Shown here: in pieces, positions 1 through 8,726 of the stretch | Layout: the number at the start of each line of letters is the position of its first letter | Position numbering within the stretch: the first letter of the stretch is position 1 | Assembly (NCBI GenBank): GCA_902775105.1 | Contig: CACYLC010000008.1 | Span: 1-42,630 of the forward strand | Origin: Oscillospiraceae bacterium | GTDB lineage: Bacteria > Bacillota > Clostridia > Oscillospirales > Oscillospiraceae | Length of the DNA: 42,630 nt | Reading direction: 5' to 3' | Program-made: the position numbers and the translations under genes | The notes under the pieces: model-generated | What the model was told of the DNA's origin: nothing | Database searches by the model: none | The model's input: only the letters and a program-made list of their open reading frames with translations

Positions 1-124
1 TTTGTGCTCAGGAGCCTTCCTTTCGGTGAGTTGAAGCTGTAATCGAATTCCCTGATGGCATAGGTTTTATTTCTGCCAACGATTGGTTGACACATACATC
101 TTTTGAGCGGAACAGGCAAAATGC

Positions 125-153
125 TTGCATCCTGTGGAAATCGTTGCTATAAT
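125..153 (+). promoter_or_regulatory. Sigma-A type promoter of the carboxyltransferase gene
   Basis: TTGCAT (125-130), a 17-base spacer and a perfect TATAAT (148-153) place transcription start near 160, about 64 bases ahead of the chosen ATG at 224. A longer in-frame reading could begin at the TTG of 125, but that TTG is the -35 box itself, which argues for the downstream start. Confidence 0.75.
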
Positions 154-223
154 GGCAACACATTACCGAACCATTGCAGCCATCCCCCCAAGATGGCCTC
201 GATGTTTGAAGGAGCATTGCAAC

Positions 224-1741
224 ATGGATTCCATTCAGCAACTGGAACAGCACCGCCGTGACCTGCTCTCAAGCGGCAAGCCGGAGCGCCAGCACGACAA
301 GGGAAAGCTGACCGCAGATGAGCGGCTGAACGTTTTGTTTGACACCGACACCTTTGTGGAGTACAACGTTTTTCAGAATCGAAGCCGCAGTCTGGACAAG
401 CCCTGCGCCCGTGACGGCGTCATTGCCGGCTGTGGCAAGATCAACGGGCGCTTTGTCTACGCCTACGCCCAGGACTTCACCATCTCCGGCGGCTCTCTGT
501 CCGACTCCAACGCCCGGAAGATCACCGAGGTGCAGAAAATGGCGCTCAAGGCCAAGGTACCCATCATCGCCCTGATGGACTCCGGCGGCGCCCGCATTCA
601 GGAGGGCATTCAGGCGCTGGCACAGTACGGCAACATCTTCTATCAGAACGTGCAGGCCTCCGGCGTCATCCCTCAGATCACCGCCATTATGGGCCCCTGT
701 GCCGGCGGCGCCAGCTATTCTCCCGCTTTGCAGGACTTTATCTTCTTTGTGGAGGGCACCGGGGAGATGTTTGTCACCGGCCCCGCCGTGGTAAAAGAGG
801 TCATCGGCGAGGACATCACCATGCAGGAGCTGGGCGGCGCCGATGTCCATATGCGGAAAAACGGCGTGGCTCACGTCCGGGCGTCCGACGACCGGGACTG
901 TCTGTTAAAGATTCGGCAGCTGCTGACCTATCTGCCCCAGAACAGCGACCAACTGCCCGACATTCTGCCCAAGGCCAAGGCTCGCTGGCAGCGGGGCATT
1001 CAGGACATCGTGCCGGAGAATAACCGGCGCATCTACGATGTCAAGCGGGTCATCGACTATCTGGCAGACAGTGAATCCATCTACGAAATCGAGCCGGAAT
1101 TTGCCGCAAACGTAGTCACCTGCTTTGCCAGAATCAACGGTGCCACCGTGGGTTTTGTGGCAAATCAGCCCGCCGTTTTAGGCGGCTGTCTGGATGTCAA
1201 CGCCTCCTGCAAGGCCGCCCGGTTTATCCGCACCTGCGACTGCTACAATATCCCCCTCATCAATCTGGTGGACGTCCCCGGCTTCTTCCCCGGCCGGGAT
1301 CAGGAGAGCAGCGGCATCATCCGTCACGGCGCCAAGATGCTCTACGCCTATTCCGAGGCCAAAGTCCCCAAAATCACCATCATTCTACGCAAGGCCTATG
1401 GCGGTGCGTACATCGCCATGTGCTGCAAGGAACTGGGTGCCGACGTGGTCTGGGCCTGGCCCTATGCGGAGATCGCCGTCATGGGTGCCGAGGGTGCCGT
1501 CAAGATCCTGAACAAGCGGGATCTCAAGGCCGCCGGTGATAAGTATCAACAGGTGTTAGACGAGAAGGTGCAGGCCTACAAGGCCACCTATCTCAACCCC
1601 TACATCGGCGCCAAGCTGGGCTTTATCGACGATGTGATCCTGCCCCAGGATACCCGCCGCCTGCTGGAGAAGGTGTTGGAAGCTCAGCTCACCTTCCAGA
1701 CCGGCCAGAAAAAGCACCATCACGGAAATATCCCGTTGTAA
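224..1741 (+). CDS. Acyl-CoA (de)carboxylase carboxyltransferase subunit (methylmalonyl-CoA decarboxylase alpha / PccB family)
   Basis: The 505-residue protein belongs to the carboxyl_trans family, which moves a carboxyl group between an acyl-CoA and biotin (propionyl-CoA carboxylase beta, methylmalonyl-CoA or glutaconyl-CoA decarboxylase alpha). Two crotonase-like halves are visible: the N-half has GGARIQEG at about 121-128 and GPCAGGASYSPAL at about 157-169. The C-half has KAYGGAYIAM and the following MGAEGAVKIL, the usual oxyanion-hole and CoA-binding stretches. Length fits the ~510-residue family. ATG 224 follows GAAGGAG at good spacing. No biotin carrier, membrane beta subunit or biotin carboxylase gene is adjacent, so substrate and partners cannot be read from context. 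Methylmalonyl-CoA is the likeliest acyl group for the family, but this is inference. The His-rich tail (KKHHHG) is slightly unusual. Confidence 0.88.
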   Translation: MDSIQQLEQHRRDLLSSGKPERQHDKGKLTADERLNVLFDTDTFVEYNVFQNRSRSLDKPCARDGVIAGCGKINGRFVYAYAQDFTISGGSLSDSNARKITEVQKMALKAKVPIIALMDSGGARIQEGIQALAQYGNIFYQNVQASGVIPQITAIMGPCAGGASYSPALQDFIFFVEGTGEMFVTGPAVVKEVIGEDITMQELGGADVHMRKNGVAHVRASDDRDCLLKIRQLLTYLPQNSDQLPDILPKAKARWQRGIQDIVPENNRRIYDVKRVIDYLADSESIYEIEPEFAANVVTCFARINGATVGFVANQPAVLGGCLDVNASCKAARFIRTCDCYNIPLINLVDVPGFFPGRDQESSGIIRHGAKMLYAYSEAKVPKITIILRKAYGGAYIAMCCKELGADVVWAWPYAEIAVMGAEGAVKILNKRDLKAAGDKYQQVLDEKVQAYKATYLNPYIGAKLGFIDDVILPQDTRRLLEKVLEAQLTFQTGQKKHHHGNIPL

Positions 1742-1760
1742 CAGCGAAGTGTAACATCAC

Positions 1761-1784
1761 AGGCCGGCCCAACAGGGTCGGCCT
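1761..1784 (+). terminator. Strong intergenic hairpin, weak terminator candidate
   Basis: AGGCCGGCCC and GGGTCGGCCT pair over 10 positions (one G-U) around an AACA loop, just after the carboxyltransferase stop. There is no T tract, so it may be an mRNA 3'-end stabiliser or partial attenuator rather than a full intrinsic terminator. Confidence 0.45.
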
Positions 1785-1813
1785 GAATACTAGAAGAAAT
1801 TTGGAGGTACGCC

Positions 1814-4800
1814 ATGTCTCCGTTGTGGAAGCGGCTGGATTCCGATCTGCCCATTGTCACAACCGCAAACAATCTGCAGGTTCGGCTGGAGCCCTCCCGC
1901 CCCGGCTGTCTCTGTGTCAGCTGCGTCAAGGGAACCTTTCCGGACGGGGCGCTGTCCCTCATTGCGTCCAACTGGCCTCAGACCGCCCATTGGCGGATTC
2001 CCGCCCGGCTGGAGGGCGATCTCCTCACCGCCGAAACGGCAGGCGCCGAGGCCGCCTACGACCCGGAGGACAGCCGGCCGCTGCTGCTCTCGCTGGCGGT
2101 TCAGACGGGGCGGGGACTGGTTCAGTATCCGTTGCAGGCAAACAGACTGCTCCCCCGGCTGCGGCCTGCCAGACGCTGTCTCTATCTCTTTGACGATCGG
2201 GATCTCTTCGCTGCGCCGGTGGACCGTTTTTGTCAGGACGGCCGCTTTTTTGAGGCAGTCCCCAGCTTTTCCATGACCAGCAAAAAGGAGGCCACCCTGA
2301 GCCTGTCCCTCACGCCCAGAAGTCTCCGCTACTGGGCTCAGCTTTCCTACGGTCTCACCGGGATGGAGATACAGGATGACAGCCTGTTCTTCCGAGCCTC
2401 TGCGCCTGCGGGCGCACCGGAGTTGGCCGGACTCTCTCTCCACCGCACGAACGGAGACGAAACGGGTCAGCAGTTCTTCCCGTTCCAACCGCGCGGCGGC
2501 GAACAGGCCGCCCGTGTCCCTCTTGCCGCGCTGCCTCTGGATGGGGCGGAATACGCCCTCTCCGGCGTTGTGGATCAGAGGGAGGACATCCGCTTCCATG
2601 TTCCCCTCTCTGTCATCGACGTCAGTCTTCACAGCAAGCTGGAAATGTGGGCCAACGGGCTGCCGCTTTTCCAAAACGAGGCAAGCGCGTGCTATATGCA
2701 GCTGGATGACCTGTGCCGACCCACCTTTGTTTCCCTTTCTCAGCGCCCCGCCTGCCAGAGGGATATTCCGGCCGCCACTCTGAGAGAGGCATTGGAATCG
2801 GAGCTGCTGCCGGAAAAAGGCCACTGTGCCATCACCGACTTGGGCGGACAGGACTGGCAATGGCAGATAGAGCTGCATCACTTTCACCTCACCGCCGAGG
2901 ACGAAATCTGTCTTGCAGCGGTCTGGCAGGGCGAACGCTGTCTCTTGCCGGTACGCCTGCTTCCCGCCGATCCCAGCTACTCTCTGCTCTCGGTCGATCT
3001 CTCCCCCATTATTGAGCACATCCAGACCAGCCGTGTCGCCCGGTGGGATCTGTCCCTGGCCATCCGTCAGGGGGCGGACTGGTATCACATGCGCTTGCGC
3101 TGTCCCGCCCGGACCGTCCGCCGCCGACTGAATACCGATCAGGAATATCGGAACTACTCCGCCGCCTTCGGCGCTCCTCTGGGCAGCACTCCGATGGGTG
3201 ACCACGCTGTGGAGGGTCTGATCTGCTGCCTCTTCGACGGCTACTGTCAGCTCCAGCTGGCAGATCCCCTCTACCGCTATACGTCCCAGATGATCTGCCG
3301 CTGTGAAAAGTCCAGTCTTCACGGTACCAAACTGTCCCTCCGTCTGCGCTGCCCCGCCGCCGCGCCGGGCCGCTGGACGGGCATTATGCTGGTACACCGC
3401 TTCAAGCTGGAGATCGACCGGGATATGTATTATTTCCCCGCCGACCAGGTCACCGAACGAGACGGCTTCTTTTCCATGACGGCAAAGCTGGACCTGTCTC
3501 CCATCGTCTTTACGCCCCTCTATTGGGATATCCGTGCCGTCTTTGAGGGAGCGGACGGCAGGCAGTACCTCACACGCCTTTCCGCTGTCACCGATCTTGA
3601 CCAATCTTCTCGTCAGTCCAATCTGAAGCACGGGTGGCTGCGGCTAAGGCGGACGCTTTTTACCGACAGCTACCGACAGGGCAGCGATCTCTCCATCTCT
3701 CTCTACCGAACCGCCACAAACAGCTTTGCCCTGGTCTGTCAGGAGTACAGCCCGTACAGCGGTTTCCGATTCCGGTTGAAAGAGCGCATCGCCCTCATCC
3801 TCTCCCAGCTGTTCCGCAGGCAGTTGGAAAAAAAGAGCATCTTCCTCTGCTACGAGAAATACTGCTGTATGGCTCAGGACAATGGCTTCTACTTCTTCCG
3901 TCATTGTATGGAAACCGATATGGAGGAGCGGATGCACCGGAGCATCTACTTTGTCATTGACAAAAAACAGCCGGATTACAGAGAGCGGCTGCTGCCCTAC
4001 AAGGATCATGTCATCCAGTTTATGAGCCTGAAGCACATGATCTATATTCTCTCCGCCCGGCTGCTCATCTCCAGTGACTCCAAGGCTCACGCCTACGCCT
4101 GGCGGGCAAAGGAGAGTATCATTCTCCCCCGCATGCAAAACAACAAAAAACTGGTTTTCCTCCAGCACGGTGTCATCGCCCTCAAGCGGGTGGAATTTTA
4201 CAGCAAGGGAACCAACGCCGTCCAGCTCTTTATCACCTCCAACCAGCGGGAGCACGATATCATTGTGGAGGAGATGGACTATCCCTCCGAGGACGTGGTC
4301 ATCACCGGTCTCGCCCGGTGGGATGTGCTGGAGGATAAGGGACTGAAAGAGCGGCATATCCTCGTCATGCCCACCTGGCGGAACTGGCTGGAGGAGGTCT
4401 CCGCCCCGGTCTTTACCGCCAGCGACTACTACCGCAACTACATGTCGCTGCTGAACGATTCCCGGCTCTCGGCACTGCTGGAACAGCAGGATCTGTATCT
4501 GGACTTCTATATTCACCCCAAATTCCGGGATTATATCTCCAACTTCTCCATCGCCTCAGGTGGCCGGGTGCGACTGATCCCCTTCGGTGCCGAGCCGCTG
4601 AACCAGCTGATCATGGGCTGTAAGCTGCTCATCACCGACTACTCCAGTGTCTGCTGGGATGTGTACTATCAGGGTAAACCGGTTCTCTTCTACCAGTTCG
4701 ATCTGGAGCAGTACAACGAGACCACCGGCTCCTATATTGACATGGAAAAGGAGCTGTTCGGCGACCGGGTGCTGACGCCGGAGGAATTGCTGGCCGCATT

Positions 4801-4930
4801 GACCCGGTATGCGGAAAATGACTTCCGCCTGCCGGAAAAATACGCCGAGATGCGGCCGAAAATGTACGCCTATCTCGACCACAACAACAGTCAGCGCGTC
4901 TGCGAGGAGATCATGAAGCGGCATTGGTAA
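1814..4930 (+). CDS. TagF-like CDP-glycerol:glycerophosphate glycerophosphotransferase with large N-terminal extension
   Basis: The 1038-residue protein ends in a CDP-glycerol glycerophosphotransferase (TagB/TagF, GT-B fold) domain from about residue 670. Visible motifs are FLQHGV near 783, TGLARWDVL near 835, MPTWRNW near 852, FYIHPKFRDY near 899, and LLITDYSSVCWDVYYQGKPV from about 938. Such enzymes transfer glycerol phosphate to teichoic-acid-like or polysaccharide acceptors at the inner membrane face. The first ~640 residues are not a recognised glycosyltransferase. They look beta-rich and contain at least two similar segments (about 380-440 and 545-605), each with a DLSPI core followed by W-D and a GAD turn. 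No signal peptide is seen. GGAGG at 1803-1807 sits 6 bases before ATG 1814. No teichoic-acid genes are adjacent, so the acceptor is unknown. Confidence 0.85.
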   Translation: MSPLWKRLDSDLPIVTTANNLQVRLEPSRPGCLCVSCVKGTFPDGALSLIASNWPQTAHWRIPARLEGDLLTAETAGAEAAYDPEDSRPLLLSLAVQTGRGLVQYPLQANRLLPRLRPARRCLYLFDDRDLFAAPVDRFCQDGRFFEAVPSFSMTSKKEATLSLSLTPRSLRYWAQLSYGLTGMEIQDDSLFFRASAPAGAPELAGLSLHRTNGDETGQQFFPFQPRGGEQAARVPLAALPLDGAEYALSGVVDQREDIRFHVPLSVIDVSLHSKLEMWANGLPLFQNEASACYMQLDDLCRPTFVSLSQRPACQRDIPAATLREALESELLPEKGHCAITDLGGQDWQWQIELHHFHLTAEDEICLAAVWQGERCLLPVRLLPADPSYSLLSVDLSPIIEHIQTSRVARWDLSLAIRQGADWYHMRLRCPARTVRRRLNTDQEYRNYSAAFGAPLGSTPMGDHAVEGLICCLFDGYCQLQLADPLYRYTSQMICRCEKSSLHGTKLSLRLRCPAAAPGRWTGIMLVHRFKLEIDRDMYYFPADQVTERDGFFSMTAKLDLSPIVFTPLYWDIRAVFEGADGRQYLTRLSAVTDLDQSSRQSNLKHGWLRLRRTLFTDSYRQGSDLSISLYRTATNSFALVCQEYSPYSGFRFRLKERIALILSQLFRRQLEKKSIFLCYEKYCCMAQDNGFYFFRHCMETDMEERMHRSIYFVIDKKQPDYRERLLPYKDHVIQFMSLKHMIYILSARLLISSDSKAHAYAWRAKESIILPRMQNNKKLVFLQHGVIALKRVEFYSKGTNAVQLFITSNQREHDIIVEEMDYPSEDVVITGLARWDVLEDKGLKERHILVMPTWRNWLEEVSAPVFTASDYYRNYMSLLNDSRLSALLEQQDLYLDFYIHPKFRDYISNFSIASGGRVRLIPFGAEPLNQLIMGCKLLITDYSSVCWDVYYQGKPVLFYQFDLEQYNETTGSYIDMEKELFGDRVLTPEELLAALTRYAENDFRLPEKYAEMRPKMYAYLDHNNSQRVCEEIMKRHW

Positions 4931-5047
4931 GCGCGCTTCAACGATGCTTGAGCGGGTCTTTTATGAATGGCCCCTACGAAACTTGGAAGCAAGAAACGGA
5001 CCCAGGGACGATTCATGAATTGCCCGTTTCGCATATCCCACATACAC

Positions 5048-5085
5048 AAAACCGCCCCCGGAGTTCCATCCTTCGGGGGCGGTTT
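5048..5085. terminator. Bidirectional intrinsic terminator
   Basis: AAACCGCCCCCG and CGGGGGCGGTTT form a 12-pair stem around a short loop. It lies between the convergent TagF-like gene and tyrA, with T-rich sequence on both sides, so it can stop both transcripts. Confidence 0.85.
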
Positions 5086-5099
5086 CATTTGATTTCCCT

Positions 5100-5969
5100 T
5101 TACAGCATGATCTGTCCGGGGCCGGGCAGGTTCATCTGCCGCTTGCGGTTTGCCGACCATTCCAGCTTTTCCGCCAGCGCCCTGGTGTCGCCGCTCTGAA
5201 CGGCCTCCTTGTAGGCGTGAAGGTTCTCCTCCAGCCGTTCAATGACCTTGGTGAGGGCGGGGGCATTCATGGAAAACAGCTGGGTCCACAGCTCCACATC
5301 CAGCGCCGCCACACGGGTGCAGTCCCGGAAGGAGCCGCCCTCAAAGCCGCGGCACTGGAACAATTCCTCGTCGTCACAGACGGAGACAGCGATAATATGC
5401 ATCACCTGACTGGTGTAGGCGATAATGGCGTCATGCCGCTCCGGAGTGGTCACCACCACATCAGAGCAGCCGATATACGCGGAGATGCGCCGCATGAGAT
5501 CCATATGCTCCGAACTGCTCCGCTCGCCGGGCGTCAGGATGAAGTGCGCCCTCTGAAACATGGTGGGAAAGGAGTGTTCAATGCCGGAAAACTCCGTACC
5601 CGCCATGGGGTGACAGCCGATAAAGTCCACCGTCTCCGGCAGCACCTTCGCCCCTTCCATAATGGCAGTCTTGACACCGCCCACATCGGTGACCAGTGCG
5701 CCGGGCTTAAAGGCATCTCTGTACCTTGCCATATAGTCCACAATGCCCTGGGGATTCATGCACAGATAGACCACATCGGCCCTCGGCAGCACCTCCAGCG
5801 GCTCCAGCGTCACCCGATCGCAGACACCGTGGCTCAGCGCATAATCCGCCGTCTCCTGCCGCCGGACGACGCCCACCACGGTATAGTCCTCAAAGCCCCG
5901 CAGCGCCGCCGCCATAGAGCCGCCGATCAGGCCAAGACCCACGACGGCGATCAATTTTTTCTCCTGCAT
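5100..5969 (-). CDS. tyrA: Prephenate dehydrogenase
   Basis: The 289-residue protein oxidatively decarboxylates prephenate to 4-hydroxyphenylpyruvate in tyrosine synthesis, using NAD(P)+. A Rossmann nucleotide-binding GLGLIGGS lies at 11-18, DVGGVK at 95-100 and the TyrA-typical HPMAGTE at 120-126. FEGGSFRD near 212 marks the helical dimerisation half. The length matches the minimal TyrA without chorismate mutase or ACT domain, so feedback by tyrosine through an ACT domain is not expected. An AGAGAGGA ribosome site precedes the ATG. The gene starts 37 bases after the DUF975 gene and is probably read from the same promoter. Arogenate dehydrogenase activity cannot be excluded from sequence. Confidence 0.93.
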   Translation of the reverse strand: MQEKKLIAVVGLGLIGGSMAAALRGFEDYTVVGVVRRQETADYALSHGVCDRVTLEPLEVLPRADVVYLCMNPQGIVDYMARYRDAFKPGALVTDVGGVKTAIMEGAKVLPETVDFIGCHPMAGTEFSGIEHSFPTMFQRAHFILTPGERSSSEHMDLMRRISAYIGCSDVVVTTPERHDAIIAYTSQVMHIIAVSVCDDEELFQCRGFEGGSFRDCTRVAALDVELWTQLFSMNAPALTKVIERLEENLHAYKEAVQSGDTRALAEKLEWSANRKRQMNLPGPGQIML

Positions 5970-6006
5970 CGGTCAGCGTCCTCTCTGTTCTGAGTATCCT
6001 CTATCA

Positions 6007-6900
6007 TTAAAAGGGAGCCGTTTCCTCCGGCTGTGCCTCTGCCTGGGGACGAATGGCCTCGTACCACTGGGCATAGGTAAAGCTCTGGTAGGGTTGCAGG
6101 AAGCAGTAGCAGGCGGTCGCAACTGCGGTACCTGCCAGCGTACCCACCACACCAGGCAGGATGCCGCCCACCAGATTGGATACCGCTCCGGCGAGAATAA
6201 TCCATCCCAGGAAGGACAGATCCAGCACGAACAGCTCCCACTTCCGGCCCTTCATCAGCGCCTCGCTCCGGCGGAATGCCTCCAGCACGGAGATTTCCGG
6301 GTCGTCCAGCAGGGCGTAGACGATCATGCGGTAACGGTAAATTGCCATGAGACACAACACAGTGCCTGCAATCGTTCCGATCAGCGTAAAGAGAACGATC
6401 GAGTCTGTGATCCCCGCAAGGATCCCACCGATCAATGCCGCAGGCAAAGCCCAGAGTGTGGCAAATACTACCTGCAGGATCTCCGCCAGAATGATCTTGC
6501 CTGCCATATAGAATCGGGAGAACAACTCACTCTGATCCGGATTCTGCAGACGGACGACGCCCAGGCTGTAGCTGTTGTAGCCGTAGTCCACAACGGTAAT
6601 ATACAGACTGATGATCACGCTCAGCAGCATGCTGACGTAGCCCGTAGAACTCGTGAGCAGCCGGCCAAAGGCGGCCTGGGCGCTGTAAACCACGCCAAGA
6701 TCACCGGAGACCGCAGCGGGATAGACGGTCTGATACCATTCCTGTATCGCACGGGTGACCGGGTTGAACAGGTCAACGACGGTACTGACCCAGGTGGTGG
6801 CCAGCAGGAAAATGAGCGTCACCTGCCAGGCAGGGGGCTGAGCCGTGCGGATCAGCTCTTTCGCGCGCTCCTTCAGCGGTTTGCGGTCAATAGGATTCAT
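6007..6900 (-). CDS. DUF975 integral membrane protein
   Basis: The 297-residue protein has the DUF975 layout. A short basic N-terminus (residues 1-20, RKPLKERAKELIR) leads into a first hydrophobic segment. Several more membrane segments follow, as does the family-typical stretch SEALMKGRKWELFVLDLSFL near 212-231. About six membrane helices are apparent. The family is widespread in Firmicutes and has no established biochemical role. The last 15 residues are acidic and polar (QAEAQPEE), probably a cytoplasmic tail. A consensus promoter lies just upstream, and tyrA follows after 37 bases; I see no functional reason for that pairing. Confidence 0.85.
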   Translation of the reverse strand: MNPIDRKPLKERAKELIRTAQPPAWQVTLIFLLATTWVSTVVDLFNPVTRAIQEWYQTVYPAAVSGDLGVVYSAQAAFGRLLTSSTGYVSMLLSVIISLYITVVDYGYNSYSLGVVRLQNPDQSELFSRFYMAGKIILAEILQVVFATLWALPAALIGGILAGITDSIVLFTLIGTIAGTVLCLMAIYRYRMIVYALLDDPEISVLEAFRRSEALMKGRKWELFVLDLSFLGWIILAGAVSNLVGGILPGVVGTLAGTAVATACYCFLQPYQSFTYAQWYEAIRPQAEAQPEETAPF

Positions 6901-6932
6901 TTCAATCGCTCCTCTTTCTTCTCAATAGGGAA

Positions 6933-6961
6933 AGTATAGCACAGCAGTGTAAAAACGTCAA
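6933..6961 (-). promoter_or_regulatory. Promoter of the DUF975-tyrA unit
   Basis: On the minus strand TTGACG, 17 bases, TATACT. Transcription would start about 25-30 bases upstream of the DUF975 ATG. Confidence 0.75.
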
Positions 6962-7025
6962 TTTTTCCTCTCTGCAGCGCACAGGAAATTGTGCAGTCCG
7001 CCCCACTTGGCAGTCTGCACGATCC

Positions 7026-8024
7026 TCAGCGGTATTCGGCCAGTTCTTTCAGATACTGCCGCTTCCACTCCGCCGGGGCGAAGGACACATCGCAGGCGTT
7101 TTTCAGCAGCGTCAAAATCTCCGCCCTTGAACAGCCGCCCTCCTCCATCGCCCGGAGGTATTCCCGGTTTAAGTCCGTCCGGCTCACCGTCCGATTGTCC
7201 GTGTTCAGCGACGCTTTCAGCCCCGCCGCCAGATACGCCTTGAGAGGATACTCCGCCCAACCGGCGCTGGCCTTGGTCTGGAAGTTGCTGGTAGGGCACA
7301 TTTCAATGCCGACGCCCCGCTCCCTGCACCGCTCTGTCAGCTCGGCATCTCCCGCCATGGCGATGCCGTGCCCCAGTCTTTGGGCATTCAGCTCCAGCGC
7401 CGTCACAATGTTGGCCTTGTTCCCCGTCTCCCCGGAATGGATGGTATAAGGGATGCCCAGAGCCTGCGCCCTGCGGAAAAAGGCGGTATGCAGTGTGGTG
7501 GGAAAGGCATTTTCGTCTCCCGCCAGATCGGCGGCGCAGATCAGGTCAGGGAAATACCGCTGGGCGGCCTCCAGCACAGAAAGATTCTGCGCCTCGCTGT
7601 GGTGCCGCATGGCGCAGACAATAAACCGGCAGAGGACGCCGGTCTCTTTCTCGCCCTGTGCTCTGCCTCGCTCCAGCGCCCGGAACACCTGATCGTAGCT
7701 CAGACCGCCCTCCAGGTGAAGCGCAGGGGCAAATCGAATCTCGATATAGCGGGTGTTCTCCTTCTCGGCGTCACGAAGCAAGTCAATAACCGCCTGTTCC
7801 AGCCCCTCCTCGGTCTGAAGCCAGCGCAGGGGCAGCTCAAAGCAGCGCAGATACTCCGTCAGGCTGGGGCAGTCCTCGGAGACGGAGATGCGCCGGTCAA
7901 AGTCGGCGGGAAGCGCCTCTCCCCGTCCGGCGAGAAATGCCCGAATCCGGGACCGGTGAACGCTGCCGTCCAGATGACAGTGCAGCTCGATTTTGGGCAG
8001 CGATTCAATCCAGGCTCTGTTCAT
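7026..8024 (-). CDS. add: Adenosine deaminase family protein
   Basis: The 332-residue metal-dependent hydrolase deaminates adenosine (or deoxyadenosine) to inosine. Zinc and substrate motifs are in order: HCHLDGS at 15-21, TIHSGE at 194-199, GHG at 218-220, MCPTSN at 242-247 and NTDN at 274-277. The NTDN form, with Asn where animal enzymes have the second Asp, is common in Firmicutes. The start is the ATG at 8024, which has AGGAGAGG before it and overlaps the end of mtnN by 20 bases. This implies translational coupling in the apt-like/luxS/mtnN/add unit. Adenine deaminases of the same fold are similar, so the exact purine substrate is not certain. Confidence 0.88.
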   Translation of the reverse strand: MNRAWIESLPKIELHCHLDGSVHRSRIRAFLAGRGEALPADFDRRISVSEDCPSLTEYLRCFELPLRWLQTEEGLEQAVIDLLRDAEKENTRYIEIRFAPALHLEGGLSYDQVFRALERGRAQGEKETGVLCRFIVCAMRHHSEAQNLSVLEAAQRYFPDLICAADLAGDENAFPTTLHTAFFRRAQALGIPYTIHSGETGNKANIVTALELNAQRLGHGIAMAGDAELTERCRERGVGIEMCPTSNFQTKASAGWAEYPLKAYLAAGLKASLNTDNRTVSRTDLNREYLRAMEEGGCSRAEILTLLKNACDVSFAPAEWKRQYLKELAEYR

Positions 8025-8724
8025 GGTCAATCCTCTCCTGTACTGCGGCGGCAGCACGGGCAGTGATGCGGATAGAGGTATGGGTCACCTGCTCCACAAA
8101 GGCAGGAAAATCCTCCGGGGCGTTTCCGTCGGCGTCGTCAGAGATCGCCCGGATGATGACAAAGGGGACTTTGTTTACATAACACACTTGTCCAATGCTG
8201 CCCCCCTCCATCTCGCCTGCAATGGCGTTAAAGGTGCTGCGGATCCAATTTTTCCGTTCTCTGTCGCAGAGGAACTGGTCGCCGGTGGCAATGGTTCCGG
8301 TGATGCTGCGGCAGCCCTCCTCTTTGGCAATCTCCTCCACCAGGGCGGCCATGGTACGGCTGGCAGGGATGTGAATGATGTCGATGCCGGAGATCATGCC
8401 AACCGGATCGCCCAGACCGGCAGTATCCATATCGTGCTGCACCACGTCAGAGGAGATCGCCACATCGCCAATGCCCAGCGCCCGGCACAGGGTGCCTGCC
8501 ACGCCGGTATTGATGACCGCATCCACCGGATAGCGCAAAATCATGGTCTGGGCGCAGAGAGCGGCAAATACCTTGCCCACGCCGCAGACAGCCAGCACTA
8601 CCGAGGTCTGTCCCAGCCTGCCGGAGATAAAATCAATGCCGCTGACCGTCTCCGTTTTCGGTTCTGACAGCATGGCCTTCAGGCCCTCGATCTCCACCTG
8701 CATGGCGCCGATAATCCCAATCAT
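8005..8724 (-). CDS. mtnN: 5'-methylthioadenosine/S-adenosylhomocysteine nucleosidase
   Basis: The 239-residue MTAN/Pfs enzyme hydrolyses S-adenosylhomocysteine to adenine plus S-ribosylhomocysteine, and methylthioadenosine to adenine plus methylthioribose. The N-terminus GIIGAMQVEIE carries the catalytic Glu (E11). EMEG at 171-174 contacts the ribose and ISDDAD at 194-199 holds the catalytic Asp. ATG 8724 lies 7 bases after GGGAGG. A GTG six bases further upstream would leave no room after the ribosome site. It begins two bases after the luxS stop, so the two consecutive steps SAH to S-ribosylhomocysteine to homocysteine are encoded back to back. Confidence 0.94.
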   Translation of the reverse strand: MIGIIGAMQVEIEGLKAMLSEPKTETVSGIDFISGRLGQTSVVLAVCGVGKVFAALCAQTMILRYPVDAVINTGVAGTLCRALGIGDVAISSDVVQHDMDTAGLGDPVGMISGIDIIHIPASRTMAALVEEIAKEEGCRSITGTIATGDQFLCDRERKNWIRSTFNAIAGEMEGGSIGQVCYVNKVPFVIIRAISDDADGNAPEDFPAFVEQVTHTSIRITARAAAAVQERIDHEQSLD

Positions 8725-8726
8725 GG

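Noticed and set aside
1790-3631. 613-codon open frame on the minus strand opposite the TagF-like gene
   Set aside because: It lacks recognisable motifs, has a composition typical of an antisense shadow in GC-rich DNA, and opposes a well-supported gene with a ribosome site. The same applies to the 439-codon frame opposite dnaK (13150-14469), the 408-codon frame opposite dnaJ and the 505-codon frame opposite thiI/cinA.
4924-5199. Small plus-strand frame after the TagF-like gene
   Set aside because: It overlaps the terminator and tyrA, and has no ribosome site or recognisable domain.
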